Positions 1-64,000 of a stretch of DNA of 64,000 nucleotides are shown piece after piece. Under the pieces are notes generated by a model. The model was not told the origin of the DNA, ran no database searches, and worked only from the letters and a program-made list of their open reading frames with translations. This stretch comes from Plotosus lineatus (Eukaryota > Chordata > Actinopteri > Siluriformes > Plotosidae), in the NCBI GenBank assembly GCA_024760905.1, contig CM045735.1:12942249-13006248 (forward strand), read 5' to 3'. The stretch's first letter is position 1; each line of letters opens with the position of its first letter. Made by a program: the position numbers and the translations under genes.

Positions 1-437
1 TGGGAACAGCCTATTCGCTCAGAGATTTCTTTCTGTGTCTTACCCTCTTGCTTGAGGGTGTCAATGATGGCCTTCTGGACAGCAGTCAGGTCGGCAGTCT
101 TACCCATGATTGCGGTTTTGAGTAATGAACCAGGCTGGGAGTTTTTAAAAGCCTCAGGAATCTTTTGCAGGTGTTTAGAGTTAATTGGTTGATTCAGATG
201 ATTAGGTTAATAGCTCGTTTAGACTACCTGAACATGATATGCTAATTTTTTGAGATAGGAATTTTGGGTTTTCATGAGCTGTATGCCAAAATCATCAGTA
301 TTAAAACAATAAAAGACCTGAAATATTTCAGTTAGTGTGCAATGAATCTAAAATAAATGAAACTTTAATTTTTATCAGTACATTACAGAAAATAATGAAC
401 TTTATCACAATATGCAATTTTTTTTGAGAAGGACTAG
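1..437 (-). mobile_element. Tc1-like element family A, 5' part only in window
   Basis: Nearly the same as 51579-52015, the start-codon end of the full copy. It includes the transposase start (minus ATG near 107) and the terminal inverted repeat ending GAGAAGGACTAG. TA at 438-439 is the target site. The rest of the element lies left of the window. Confidence 0.85.
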
Positions 438-444
438 TAGATCT

Positions 445-1366
445 CTCAATTGTCCAAACATCATCTGGAACACTTAAGGATCCGAATAATTTTTAGGAAA
501 CTCAGACAGTGACAAATTTACATGTGGTCTCTTCAATTCCCAAGGTGGGATATCAGGTATATCATATGGTTCTATATTCTTGAGATCCGGACACACGGCT
601 TTAAGTGAATCTTTAATTCTCAAAGCAAATGGATGAGTAGCTGTTGGATTGTTTTGGTAGAACCGCGTGCTTCTGGTTTGAAAAGTTCTAGCTGATATGC
701 AGAATTGTCGTTGTTTGCTCTCAGTTTTATAGTATATTGAAGGGCGAGTTTTTCCTTATGCAGATGAAGTAGAAGTTCATTTGCTTCAACATGCAGACTT
801 GGAATCGGAGAAGTTCTGAAGGCGCTGAGGCAGATTTTTAATGCTTAGTTTTGGATGGCTTCTAACTTTAAATAAGATTTTCGAGCAGAACCATAAACCC
901 TGCAGCCATAATCTAATTTTGATCGGATTAAAGATCAGTATAATCTTAACAGAACTTTACAATCAGTTCCCCCAATCCATTTTAGAAACAACTTTCAATA
1001 GATTTAAAGATTTCTGACATTTTGTTCTTAAATAGTCGATGTGTGCTTTAAAGTTGAGGTTTTTTTGTCAAAAATCACACCAAGAATTTTAACCTGATCA
1101 ACAACAGGAATGTCATGACTACCAAGTTTAAGATCTGGATCCAAGTTCATTTTTCTTTTATTGCAAAAATGCACACACAGTTTTAGACTGAGAGAATTTA
1201 AAGTCATTATTATCAGCCCACTTCTGAATTTTATTTAAACGTAGCTGCAGTTGGCTTTCAATAGTGTGCATGTGTTTTGCACGACAGCTAATTGCAAAGT
1301 CTTCCACAAATAATGATTTTGATATACGGTCTTTAACGGAGTTATCTATGCTGTTAATTTTATATG
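445..1366 (-). pseudogene. decayed LINE reverse transcriptase (I/jockey-like) C-terminal part
   Basis: On the minus strand 1158-1375 reads PYKINSIDNS..., SLFVEDFAISCRAKHM and KIQKWADNNDFKFSQSKT, a reverse-transcriptase palm with the usual F.DD box as VED. After a frameshift it continues as ...NKRKMNLDPDLKLGSHD and VVDQVKILGVIFD down to about 1070. The remainder toward 445 is the thumb/C-terminal region with several breaks. Not functional. Clade call is tentative. Confidence 0.6.
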
Positions 1367-2312
1367 GAGATGTAAGACAGTGGTGAGGTGTTCTGTCGGT
1401 GTGACAGAAGAATTCAAGGTGGCGGTAGGACTGCATCAAGGGTCAGCTCTGAGCCCCTTCTTGTTTGCTATGGTGAGGGACAGGCTGACAGACGAGGTTA
1501 GACAAGATTCCCCATGGACTATGATGTTTGAAGACGACATTGTGCTCTGTAGTGAGAGCAGAGAACAACTGCAGGAAAATCTAGAGAGGTGGAGGTATGC
1601 CCTGGAAAGGAGAGGAATGAAGGTTAGCCGCAGTAAGACCGAATACATGTGTATAAACGACAAGGACCCAAGAGGAACGGTGAGATTAAAGGGAGCAGAG
1701 ATAAGGAAGGTGGAGGATTTTAAGTACTTCGGCTCAACAATCCAGAGCAATGGAGCGTGTGGAAAAGAGGTGAAGAAGCGTGTGCAGGCAGGTTGGAATG
1801 GTTGGAGAAAAGTGTCCGGTGTGATGTGCGATAGGAGAGTATCGGCAAGAATGAAAGGAAAAGTGTACAAGACGGTGTTGAGGCCAGCGATGTTGTATGG
1901 TTTAGAAACAGTGGCCCTGGGGAAAAGACAGGAGGCAGAGCTGGAAGTAGCAGAGATGAAAATGTTGAGGTTCTCTTTGGGAGTAACGAGGATGGATAGG
2001 ATCAGGAATGAGTCCATCAGAGGGACAGCACATGTAAGATGTTTTGGAGACAAAGTCAGAGAGGCTAGATTGAGATGGGTTGAACATGTACAGAGGAGGG
2101 ATAGTGAGTATATTGGTAGTAGGATGCTGAGGTTGGAACTACCAGTCAGAAGACCTAGAGGAAAACCAAAGAGACGATTCATGGATGTGGTGAAAGAGGA
2201 CATGAAGGCAGTTGGTGTAAGAGAAGAAAATGCAGATAGGGTGAGATGGTAGCAGATGATTCGCTGTGGCAACCCCAGAAGGGAACAGCTGAAGGAAAAG
2301 AAGAAGAAGAAG
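1366..2312 (+). pseudogene. RTE-like LINE, 5'-truncated reverse transcriptase and 3' tail
   Basis: An open frame of 290 residues (1380-2252) contains [28 protein letters not shown] (catalytic box, usually FADD, here FEDD), KTEYMC, DFKYFGST and RPAMLYGLETVALGKRQ. It stops at a TAG in place of the RQMIRCG segment, whose codons continue to the tail. The tail GCTGTGGCAACCCCAGAAGG leads into GAAGAA repeats. The second copy at 61598-63005 extends further 5'. The Ala-to-Glu change in the catalytic box argues against activity. Confidence 0.75.
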
Positions 2313-2553
2313 GGATGTGATTTGGGGAATCTGAAATTATCTGAAAATTTGGCGAGGGATCTGTGGACTGTGGGCCCCCAGCTAGGTCCAGGGCAGCAAC
2401 CTGGTTGGGGGACAAGGGGGAGTGGGCGAAGCCCCACGAAGCTAATGGGTTTCCCCACTTTTTAGTACTTTGAAAGCACTCAGATGAAAATAAAGTGAAC
2501 AAAACAAAGAAAATTTGTAATGCATTTTTAAATATCCATTTATCACTGCAATA

Positions 2554-2991
2554 CAGGGATCCCCACTTTCCGCGATTAATTAGGACCTAAGTTCCCCCTG
2601 CGACCGTCGAGTTCCTCGAAGTACGATCGAACTCCTGACTGACGTATACATACGTGTATATTTGTATATAATATCAATAAATACATATTCAAGACTATAA
2701 ATGCTTATAATAACAATTAAACATTCAATAATAATGCATAGATATAGAAATACGTATAAGATTATTGCGCACTTCACATAAAAATGTAAGTAGTTTTCAT
2801 GGGGGTTTGGGGTTGTTTTTTGTATGTTTGTTTGTTTTTTGCATAATTGGCCTTGTTTTGCAACATTTTCCTTAACAGTTTCCTCTATTCTTCCTTAATT
2901 CCCATATTTTTTAATTCGATAAATATTTTTTTAAAAATCCGCGATGCACTGAAGCCGCATGAATTGAAGCACGAAGTAGCGAGGGATCCCT
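2554..2991. mobile_element. MITE family M, copy 1
   Basis: Ends CAGGGATCCCC and GAGGGATCCCT with TA outside. Arms differ: one carries the ...CCGCGATTAATTAGGACC end, the other ...GAAGTAGCGAGGGATCC. About 440 bp, uninterrupted, no coding capacity. Confidence 0.8.
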
Positions 2992-4542
2992 ATATAGTCA
3001 TCTTAATTCCAAAAGTACTGGACCTAAACTGCCTTTGCACTAAAATATGGTAATGAAAATGTCAAAATATTTTACGAGAAGGATGATCGAATCAAAAAGA
3101 CATGTTGACGAGTTCACGTTTCATTAACTAATAATTGTTATATCAAGAGAAAAAGAAAAAAAATCTAAAGTACTTTAAATAATAACACAGCCTACCATTA
3201 ATGTCCTTTTTATCCTCCTCATAGCATAAGTAACTGATGGAGTCTTGTGCATACACAATAAACTTATAAACTTCTGTCCAGGAAAAAAACATGTTATTCA
3301 TGCAAGGGTCTTAAATGTCCACTAAACAGACCAGAGTCGTTTGTATGCCGTCACATTCAAGATGAATTACAAGTTTTCACTTGTTTGCTAAAGAACTAAA
3401 TTATTGTTTCTTATATTGTACTCATCCATGAACAGTCAACTTATTTACAGGAATATATTCAAGTGTTAAATCTTGAGCACAATCCAAACACATGACACAG
3501 CACTGTACAGTACTGAGCAGTAGACAGTTCAGACTCTTTTCCTCTAGCGGTCATTGCTTTGGAGTGCGTCTTTCTTGCTTGCTTCTGAGCAATGGAACTA
3601 AGACTGCGGGACCATCTTGATAAACTTTTTAACGAGCAAAAGAAATCGAAGAAAGACGTAAAGTAGAACGCACGTGCTATGGCCAAGCTACTGAAGGAGG
3701 CACCAAGACTGAAGACGGTCCTGAGCGCAAATGTGAAACACGCAGCTCAAGTAAGAATGAGCTACGCAATAAGAGCGCACACGGACACGGACACAGATAC
3801 ACTCACTTCTTGGCAGTTTGGGACAGGCTGTTGAGGTGAGTCTTGTTTTGCAACAACTTCGCCTCTTGTTGTCAACAATGGGTGTAGACCGTACGGTTTC
3901 TCTGTTTTTGGCTGTACTCCAAATTGTTCCAGGGATAGAAATAGTTTATAGTTCTAAATTTCTGTTGCTGAACATGTTTCTTACTCTTAACGTGGCTTTC
4001 AAGCAATTTAAATGCTCTGCCATAATAATCGATTGCATCATGACATCATGTGCATATCGCCTTCCCGCTACAGTCGATTTTCCGAATGAAATCGCTGAAT
4101 AAATTCGTAACAGTTTTCTTTCCAACATCTGTTGAAATTTCTTTCTCTAGCCAGTCCCATCCAAACTTGTTTTGATGATCTTGTCGATTTTCTTAATTCA
4201 CGAAGCATCTTTCCACTTGATCACAGGCATCTTTCAAACTTCAGTTGACACTGGCATGCAAATGGCCGCGGGAGAAATGAAAACATGCTGTGCCATCGCG
4301 AGACTAACGTTCGCGTTCATTGGTCACTGCAGAAAGATCAACCAATCGCATGCTCCGTTTCATGGCTGTTTAGTGCTTTGTAAATATCGGGGCATTAAAA
4401 ATATGAAATCGGATTTCTGACATCAAAAAAACGGAAAAAACGCGGAATTCTGCGAATTCGTGGAAAAATCACATGCTTGATCACATCAAATTTTGACCGT
4501 GTGTAAATTTTCATTTTGCATGACATTGAGCATACTGACACA

Positions 4543-4594
<52 letters not shown>

Positions 4595-5367
4595 TATACA
4601 GACATATACAGACATATACAGACAGACAGACACAGACATATGCAGACACAGACATATACAGACACAGACACACCCACACACACACACCATGATATAAAAC
4701 TGTGCTTGTATTTACCCAGCTCAAGCAGAGGTCTCCATTAAAATGAATCTCTCCCTTGCTATACTTGTAGTGACTTCAATTACATGTGTAATGATCCCCC
4801 CCGGACTCAGAAACAGGAAGACTGAATGAGCATACTGAACACTGGGGCAGGGTGGGGAGTTGACATTGTGCTAGTCTGGGATGAGTGCCAGGGGAACTCT
4901 GTGTTGGGAGCAGGGCGTTGGGGGTTGAAATGAATAATGAACCATCCTTGGACAGGTCTCGGCATTGATCAGTAGACAATTGAATGAGCAGCTGCATCTC
5001 CATATGGATGTGAACAGAGATATTCCCAAGTGGCAAGAAAGCGTGGACACACAGCAGCTGCTTGTGCAAAATTATAGACTGTCCGTTGACAGGCTGCATA
5101 CTAAAAGCACCGTCTACTTGTGTGACTCACATGCGGCTTCTCACACAGGGAAATTTTTTACAGTAAAGGTCTGATGGCCTCTTTTCATACGTCAGTCTGG
5201 GAGAAAATGGTTTTTAAAACTGTCTCATTCCAGTTGATGTACGGTCAGACGAATCCAATGTGCTCTCAAAGAGGTGATTATTGAGTTTTAACTGACGGAA
5301 CACAATCAGTTTGTCATTAAAACAGTACAATCCAATTTTTTGACAATGTACTGCAGTTTCATCTCAC
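2992..5367. other. anonymous ddx10 3'-side intron sequence
   Basis: No recognised exon. Mostly A/T-rich unique sequence. Holds a (CA)n at 4546-4590 followed by irregular ACAGACATAT repeats to 4680. Confidence 0.5.
4546..4686. repeat. (CA)n plus (ACAGACATAT)n microsatellite
   Basis: About twenty CA units followed by degenerate 10-bp ACAGACATAT repeats and more CA; the long H/T- or C/V-rich open frames here are repeat artefacts. Confidence 0.9.
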
Positions 5368-60287
<54,920 letters not shown>

Positions 60288-60464
60288 TTTCTTCGCAAAA
60301 CTTCTCCCTTGTAAACACTCAACGGTTAAACGCACTTCCAAAGACAAAACATGTGGATGAAACGTTCTTGTTTCTCGTGAGCTGACGTCACTGTGAACAT
60401 GAATAAGTGCTCCTTACTGCCCCCTGTCGGAAAGGAGTAAAGGAAAGCTGGAATCGTGAGTTCA
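60288..60464 (-). promoter_or_regulatory. probable ddx10 promoter and 5' UTR
   Basis: Non-repetitive segment between the ddx10 start codon and the nearest repeat. Contains the CRE. The transcription start cannot be fixed from sequence alone. Confidence 0.45.
60383..60390. promoter_or_regulatory. CRE palindrome in ddx10 promoter/5' UTR
   Basis: Perfect TGACGTCA about 96-103 bp upstream of the ddx10 ATG. A full CRE near a start codon is a typical CREB/ATF site of housekeeping promoters (inference). No TATA box was seen beside it. Confidence 0.5.
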
Positions 60465-60850
60465 ACTTTCGGGCCCAGTGAGGGGATTTTTGAATGGAGT
60501 TTGCATCTTCTCCCCGTTCTTGTGTGGTCGTCATCCGGGTACCCCGTTTTTGTTAGTGGTTTGCATTAGCACCTAACAGCTAAAAAGTCACGGGTTTGAG
60601 TTCCAAGAGCATTTTTGTGTGGAGTTTGCATCTACTTCCTGTGTGTGTGTGGGGGGGGCGGTTTCCTCAGAGTAGTCCAGTTTCTTTCCACTGAAGTGCA
60701 GCAAAATTGCCTATTACGTGTGTTATATTTGTTAGCCCTGTGCTGGTCTGGAAAGCTGTGTGCCATGACTTCTTCCAGTGTCGGCTGAGATGAGCTTCAG
60801 CTGAAGTAATTTATCAGAACCAGGCTACCTACCTGCATACGTACTTGGAA
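60465..60850 (+). mobile_element. degenerate mermaid/DANA-type sequence
   Basis: Two copies of TGGAGTTTGCATCT.CT (60496, 60638) and GGTTTCCTC; old and rearranged, upstream of ddx10. Confidence 0.5.
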
Positions 60851-61487
60851 ATGAAAGGAACTCAGAGAAAACTCCACCGAAAAGGGAAGAAAATGCAAAT
60901 TTCCACACAGACATTAACCTGACAATGGGCATTCTGGAGTCCTGAGGTAACATCTTCCTGCTGCACTACTATACCAGCTCAAATCACTATTGTTAAATAT
61001 CATGGAGTACTGTATGTACAGTATATTACAGACTAGTTTCAATAATCATACCAAACAAACAAGTCAAAATGTAAAAAAAAGTAACAAAAAAAATCACTGA
61101 ACGTTTATTCAAATTATTACTTCAAATTTCAGTTTGCCCTATCTTCTTATTCTAACAGCTTATTTCTAATATGTATGTACAGTGCCTTATAAAATACTTA
61201 AATCCTTTGAAGTTTCACAATATTTTACCTGGAACTAAAAATTCAGATTTGTATATTCTTATATGGGAATGGTGTCGCCTGATTGGTCCACTATCTAGAG
61301 GCTATAATATGTTATTCAGAGTGGATAATCTTTTAATCGAAACAATATTTTTTACTTGTGCTTCAGCATCATGTTTGCTAAAACTGAAAAAGTATGAACC
61401 CATAGTTATCCAGCACTTAAGCTCTTTTGACAGTGCCTTGCCACCTATAATTGATTGCTCTATGAATGAGAGACATTTTCTTTCAGG
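60851..61487. other. intergenic unique sequence
   Basis: No repeat or gene recognised. An open frame at 61171-61575 on the plus strand has no known domain and runs into a SINE scrap. Confidence 0.4.
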
Positions 61488-61595
61488 CTTTTTCCCTTTT
61501 ATCAGGGGTCGCTACAACAGGTTGTACCAGAATTGGCTGAGCTATTTGCCAGACTCTTTCAGCTGCTACTGGTAAGAGGCATGTAAAAGAACCAT
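61488..61595 (-). mobile_element. SINE-A-like scrap next to LINE
   Basis: AGGCTTTTTCCCTTTTATCA GGGGTCGC and later GGTAAGAGGCATGTAAAAGA ACCATTA match SINE-A body pieces with other sequence between. Confidence 0.5.
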
Positions 61596-61597
61596 TA

Positions 61598-63005
61598 CTT
61601 CTTCTTTTCCTTTCGGCTTTTCCCTTCAGGGGTCGCCACAGTGAATCATCTGCCTCCATCTCACCCTATCCTTTGCATCTTCTTCTCTTACACCAATGAC
61701 CTTCATGTCCTCCTTCACCACATCCATGAATCGTCTCTTTGGTCTTCCTCTAGGCCTTTTGCCTGGTAGTTCCAGCCTCAGCATCCTATTACCAATATAC
61801 TCACTATCCCTCCTCTGTACATGTCCAAACCATCTCAATCTAGCCTCTCTGACTTTGTCTCCAAAACTTCTTACATGTGCTGTCCCTCTGATGTGCTCAT
61901 TCCTAATCCTGTCCATCCTCGTTACTCCCAAAGAGAACCTCAACATTTTCATCTCTGCTACCTCCAGCTCTGCCTCCTGTCTTTTCCCCAGGGCCACTGT
62001 TTCTAACCCATACAACATCGTTGGCCTCAACACCGTCTTGTACACTTTTCCTTTCATTCTTGCCGGTACCCTCCTATTACACATTACACCGGACACTTTT
62101 CTCCAACCATTCCAACCTGCCTGCACACGCTTCTTGACCTCTTTTCCACACTCTCCATTGCTCTGGATTGTTGAGCCTAAGTACTTAAAATCCTCCACCT
62201 TTCTTATCTCTGCTCCCTGTAACCTCACCGTTCCTCTTGGGTCCTTGTCATTCATGCACATGTATTCTGTCTTACTGAGGCTAATCTTCATTCCCCTCCT
62301 TTCCAGGGCATACCTCCACCTCTCTAGATTTTCCTGCACTTGTTCTCTGCTCTCACTACAGATCACAATGTCATCTGCAAACATCATAGTCCATGGGGAA
62401 TCTTGTCTAACCTCGTCTGTCAGCCTGTCCATCACCATAGCAAACAAGAAGGGGCTGAGAGCTGACCCTTGATGCAGTCCCACCTCCACCTTGAACTCTT
62501 GTCACACCGACAGCACACCTCACCACTGTCTTACATCTCTCATACATGTCCTGCACCACTCTAACATACTTCTCTGCCACTCCAGACTTGCTCATGCAAT
62601 ACCACAGTTCTTCTCTTGGCACCCTGTCATATGCTTTCTCCAGATCCACAAAGGCACAATGGCAGCTCCCTCTGACCTTCTCTGTACTTCTCCATTAACA
62701 TCTTCAAGGCAAACACTGCATCTGTGGTGCTTTCTTGGCATGAAACCAAACTGTTGTTCACAAATGCTGACCTCTGCCCTTAGTCTAGCTTCCACTATTC
62801 TTTCCCATAACTTCATCGTATAGCTCATCAACTTTAGCCCTCTGTAGCTGCCACAACTCTGCACCTCTCCCTTGTTCTTAAAAATGGGCACCAGCACACT
62901 TCTCCTCCATTCCTCTGGCATCCTCTCACTCTCTAAGACCTTGTTAAATGTTCTGGTCAGAAAATCTACTGCTACCTCTCCTAGACACTTCCACTTCAGC
63001 AGCGT
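61598..63005 (-). pseudogene. RTE-like LINE, longer copy with frameshifts
   Basis: Minus strand: PEEWRRSVLVPIFKNKGEV and ICEQQFGFMPRKHH (62592-62960), then [17 protein letters not shown] in a second frame (62407-62649), then [33 protein letters not shown] and the rest to RWRQMIHCGDP (61626-62489) in a third. The FADD catalytic box is intact here. Two frameshifts and 5' truncation make it inactive. The 3' tail CTGTGGCGACCCCTGAAGGG precedes GAAGAAG. Confidence 0.82.
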
Positions 63006-63392
63006 CCGACCTAAAAAAATGGCAGCCCAGCTGCTAATGCTGAGACAAGAACAGTACATCAAAAAAGAGTGAGGTGACAGCCAATTAGCTTGGTGTTGAA
63101 TGGTGGTGATTAATTACGTCAGCTTGAGTTGAGTATTTTTATGCAAGACATGTATGTATTTTTCCAAACCCCAAAAACGTTGCCATTATAACATTTCCAT
63201 AGCTGTTATACTGTACTTTGCATACAACTGGAAAAAATATCCATGTGAGCGTGTTGATTTCAGGCTGCAAAACAATAAAATGTAAATATTTTTGAAAGGG
63301 CGTGATTCTTTATTATACTAACCTTATATTGTTAAAAAAGAATAAAGGCACTGCATGAGTAAGACCTGAATTGAATGTTGCTCTTCACATTG

Positions 63393-63398
63393 TTTATT
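63393..63398 (-). terminator. candidate polyadenylation signal AATAAA
   Basis: AATAAA on the minus strand about 290 nt after the candidate stop codon at 63688, within A/T-rich unique sequence with no repeat similarity. A 3' end would fall near 63375. Confidence 0.4.
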
Positions 63399-63687
63399 TG
63401 CAATCTGAAGTCCGACTGTTATTAACAATCACTCATAGGAATATTATCTGAGTCACGTGATTGAGGTTTCAAGTACAACGCTGAACAGTACATGAAATCA
63501 TATACAACTAAAAACAAAGCAACTTGCAGAAAAGCAAAATCCTCTTTGTGAGTATAAACATTTCTTTTAAACATTCATAATTCATACAACACTAATATAA
63601 AATCATATCAAGCCTCTTTCTCTGAAATATAAACATATTTACATACGAATGTAAAACGTAAAAACAACACTCTCGTACAAATCTTAT
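63399..63687 (-). other. candidate 3' UTR of neighbour gene
   Basis: A/T-rich unique sequence between the candidate stop (63688) and AATAAA (63398); no repeat similarity seen. Confidence 0.35.
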
Positions 63688-63873
63688 TTATCTTGATGCT
63701 CTTTTTCTGGTTCGGACACAATTCAGTCCAGGCATGACCTGGTTCTCCTCTGTAAACTCTGCTACAGTTTCCAAATCAGTGCAATGTGATAACAGCTCTG
63801 TACTGACACTCATAACCTGACACAACCTTAAATAACTCAGGTGTGTATGGATGGTTTTGGAGAGACAGACATA
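63688..63873 (-). CDS. candidate 3'-terminal coding exon of an upstream neighbour gene
   Basis: Reading minus from a possible acceptor (TTCAG at 63878-63874), 61 codons stay open: YVCLSKTIHTHLSYLRL..., ...TDLETVAEFTEENQVMPG, ending NCVRTRKRASR and a TAA stop (63690-63688). Composition is protein-like and non-repetitive. About 290 nt downstream lies AATAAA. The gene was not recognised. It would be a same-strand neighbour ending about 3 kb before ddx10 starts. Chance open frame is the alternative. Confidence 0.38.
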   Translation of the reverse strand, partial: YVCLSKTIHTHLSYLRLCQVMSVSTELLSHCTDLETVAEFTEENQVMPGLNCVRTRKRASR

Positions 63874-64000
63874 CTGAACATTTATACTTTATTTGTGCCA
63901 TTCAGTGGTAGTCGTAAAGCAATCTTAAATCCCCTGCGTTTCCCAATATGTGCAATCAGTGTTATCATCGTGCACAGTTCAGATACAACTCTGAAGAACA

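Noticed and set aside
1436..2458. 340-codon minus-strand open frame
   Set aside because: Antisense shadow of the LINE reverse transcriptase; the same shadow appears at 61696-62472.
3459..3686. Missing final ddx10 exon in 1-5367
   Set aside because: No minus-strand frame there shows the expected acidic, Lys-rich DDX10 C-terminal sequence.
60288..60347. 20-residue N-terminal extension of ddx10 from 60347
   Set aside because: It begins at TTG; the first ATG is at 60287 and its N-terminal length fits the family.
61171..61575. 134-codon plus-strand open frame as a gene
   Set aside because: No recognised domain and its end runs into SINE-derived sequence.

Overview
This window is eukaryotic nuclear DNA, most likely from a ray-finned fish. 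It has small exons with GT-AG introns, tRNA-derived SINEs, Tc1-like transposons, Tigger/pogo-type MITEs, a teleost-style RTE-like LINE, and dense CA/TA/GATA microsatellites. No prokaryotic or viral genes were seen.

One gene dominates. The minus strand carries sixteen exons of ddx10 (the DEAD-box ribosome-biogenesis helicase DDX10/Dbp4), running from a start codon at 60287 down to 5368. All exon junctions are GT-AG and phase-compatible. They encode about 727 residues containing every DEAD-box motif. The last part of the protein (roughly 100 residues in the human protein, from memory) is not visible and probably lies left of the window. A perfect CRE palindrome lies about 100 bp upstream of the start codon. 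At the right edge, 63688-63873 looks like the 3'-terminal coding exon of a second minus-strand gene, followed by a polyadenylation signal at 63393-63398. That gene was not identified.

The introns hold a layered transposon record. (1) A MITE family with CAGGGATCCC ends and TA target sites has at least eleven copies. (2) There are several Tigger/pogo-like families (ends CAGTGGTACCTCAC, CAGACGCTCCCC, CAGTAGGCCC, CAGTRAWACCTC), some keeping an N-terminal helix-turn-helix coding fragment. (3) SINE-A is tRNA-derived and shares its 3' tail with the RTE-like LINE in the same window. (4) SINE-B and two other SINE-like families are present. (5) Three Tc1-like families occur, all with broken transposases. 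(6) A hAT-type MITE has an 8-bp target duplication. Many copies are nested with clean target duplications, so relative insertion order can be read directly.

Region by region. 0-5.4 kb: Tc1 end, two LINE fragments, one MITE, anonymous sequence. 5.4-16.8 kb: intron 15 with MITEs, SINEs and Tigger elements. 16.8-27.6 kb: exons 15 to 11, a 32-bp minisatellite and a Tc1 relic. 27.6-40.6 kb: introns 10 and 9 with a hAT MITE, Tigger elements and a Tc1 split by a MITE. 40.6-53.2 kb: exons 9 to 2 with two three-level nests and a Tc1 copy. 53.2-60.1 kb: intron 1 with a MITE inserted into its own sister copy and a 0.75-kb CA-rich array plus GATA array. 60.1-64 kb: exon 1, promoter, LINE, and the candidate neighbour gene end.

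The most unusual signals are the self-nested 788-bp Tigger-like pair at 54.7-56.3 kb, CA/TG microsatellites at one fixed internal site of one MITE family, TG-repeat tracts at two ddx10 splice acceptors, and the LINE/SINE shared tail.
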